Of a stretch of 5,430 nucleotides of DNA, positions 4,802 to 5,430 are shown one piece after another. How positions within the stretch are numbered: the first letter of the stretch is position 1; every line of letters begins with the position of its first letter. Source of the stretch: Candidatus Woesearchaeota archaeon (lineage in GTDB: Archaea > Nanobdellota > Nanobdellia > Woesearchaeales > GW2011-AR4); contig DUHN01000078.1 in NCBI GenBank assembly GCA_013330825.1, forward strand, positions 45,713 through 51,142, read 5' to 3'. The notes under the pieces were generated by a model, which saw nothing but the letters and a program-made list of their open reading frames with translations, was not told the DNA's origin and ran no database searches. The position numbers and the translations under genes are program-made.

Positions 4802-5430
4802 ATGGCCGAGGAAATGGGTGAGCACAAGGTTGCCGAGATCCCGGAATTCAGGGTCAAGTACAATGACGTGTTCTCATTGAGGAACCTTTACATGATGATG
4901 CGCCTCACCCTCCTCGCGGAAGGGTGGAAAGGGAGCGGTGGAGAGGAGGACGGCTCTGACTTTGAGATCTACTACTCGGAGAACATCTTCCAGAAGGCAG
5001 GCCATCGCGGCGGCAAGGAGATGTGGGTGTACTGGCGCCTCAACAAGGATTTCGGCCCGGCAAACAGGGTGAACGCGTATTTCAAGGAGTATCTGGATAT
5101 AGACATGCACATGGTCTACATGGCGGACGTCGAGATGGTGCACATGGGCAAGAAGATGATGGCGCAGAAAGGAGAGATCGAGATCTTCTTCCGCCCGTAT
5201 CTCAAAGGGGACATGGAGGGGAAGTGGGGAAAGCATCCTTTCCTCAGGCACCTCCGGCCCGTCTATGAGGACCGCTTCATGCGCGTCGAGATAGAGAAGA
5301 AGGAGAAGGACCTCTGGCGCGAGGCATACCGGATACAGAACACGGTCAAGCAGTACCTCGAGCTCCGCAATTTCGCCGCGATTCCGCAGGAGCAGTTCTT
5401 CGCCAGGCGCCTCGGCTACGAGGGCTCGGT
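4802..5430 (+). CDS. Conserved protein of unknown function (3' end outside window)
   Basis: The frame is open from ATG 4802 to the window edge, giving 209 residues with no stop. The protein starts MAEEMGEHKVAEIPEFRVKY. It is soluble-looking, rich in aromatic residues, Met and charge, with no signal peptide or membrane helix. Features include FSLRNLYMMMRLTLLAEGW (24-42), an aromatic strand MWVYWRLNKDF (74-84), YFKEYLDIDMHMVYMADVEM (93-112), a KGEIEIFFRPYL strand (123-134), GKWGKHPFLRHLRP (140-153) and a long charged helix around 159-190. The alternating pattern suggests a mixed alpha/beta fold. I recall similar uncharacterised proteins from DPANN-like archaea but know no function and see no catalytic motif. 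The start is supported by a TATA box at leaderless spacing. It is divergent from ychF with element B between. Confidence 0.8.
   Translation, partial: MAEEMGEHKVAEIPEFRVKYNDVFSLRNLYMMMRLTLLAEGWKGSGGEEDGSDFEIYYSENIFQKAGHRGGKEMWVYWRLNKDFGPANRVNAYFKEYLDIDMHMVYMADVEMVHMGKKMMAQKGEIEIFFRPYLKGDMEGKWGKHPFLRHLRPVYEDRFMRVEIEKKEKDLWREAYRIQNTVKQYLELRNFAAIPQEQFFARRLGYEGS

Overview
The window looks archaeal. It holds a HerA-type DNA translocase, a YchF-type GTPase of the archaeal form (NKxD G4 motif, Cys-containing segment after the effector loop, C-terminal TGS domain) and TATA boxes of the TTTAWATA kind. For four genes the TATA box is centred about 20-28 bases upstream of the start codon, and for three of them 26-28 bases, as expected for leaderless archaeal transcripts. 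Two unassigned proteins resemble conserved hypothetical proteins that I associate from memory with DPANN-type archaea. That lineage is an inference; the sequence does not prove it.

Layout. On the minus strand, reading right to left, come ychF (4413-3217), a helical protein with an HTH-like C-terminus (3183-2623), a PIN-domain protein (2372-1674), herA (1586-51) and the first 11 codons of another gene (35-1) coupled to herA. On the plus strand a conserved protein of unknown function starts at 4802 and runs off the right edge. It is divergent from ychF.

The two longer intergenic gaps are not empty. Bases 2375-2619 (element A) and 4458-4662 (element B) each begin and end with complementary arms: 15 bp perfect in A, 16 bp with one G-T pair in B. 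They share internal sequence blocks in the same order and the same hairpins. The arm sequences differ almost completely between the two copies while the pairing is kept, as expected of paralogous structured RNAs (or DNA hairpin elements) rather than ordinary transposon ends. Non-Watson-Crick positions in the helices are G-T on the plus strand and would be A-C on the minus strand, so the plus strand is the likely folded strand. I cannot match the elements to a known RNA family. They are the most interesting part of the window.

How the genes may work together. HerA is the motor of archaeal double-strand-break end resection. YchF is a ribosome-associated GTPase. The HTH-like and PIN-domain proteins are neighbours in an order reminiscent of UPF0175/PIN antitoxin-toxin pairs, but element A fills the space between them almost to the base. 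No tRNA, rRNA, CRISPR array, integrase or transposase is visible.
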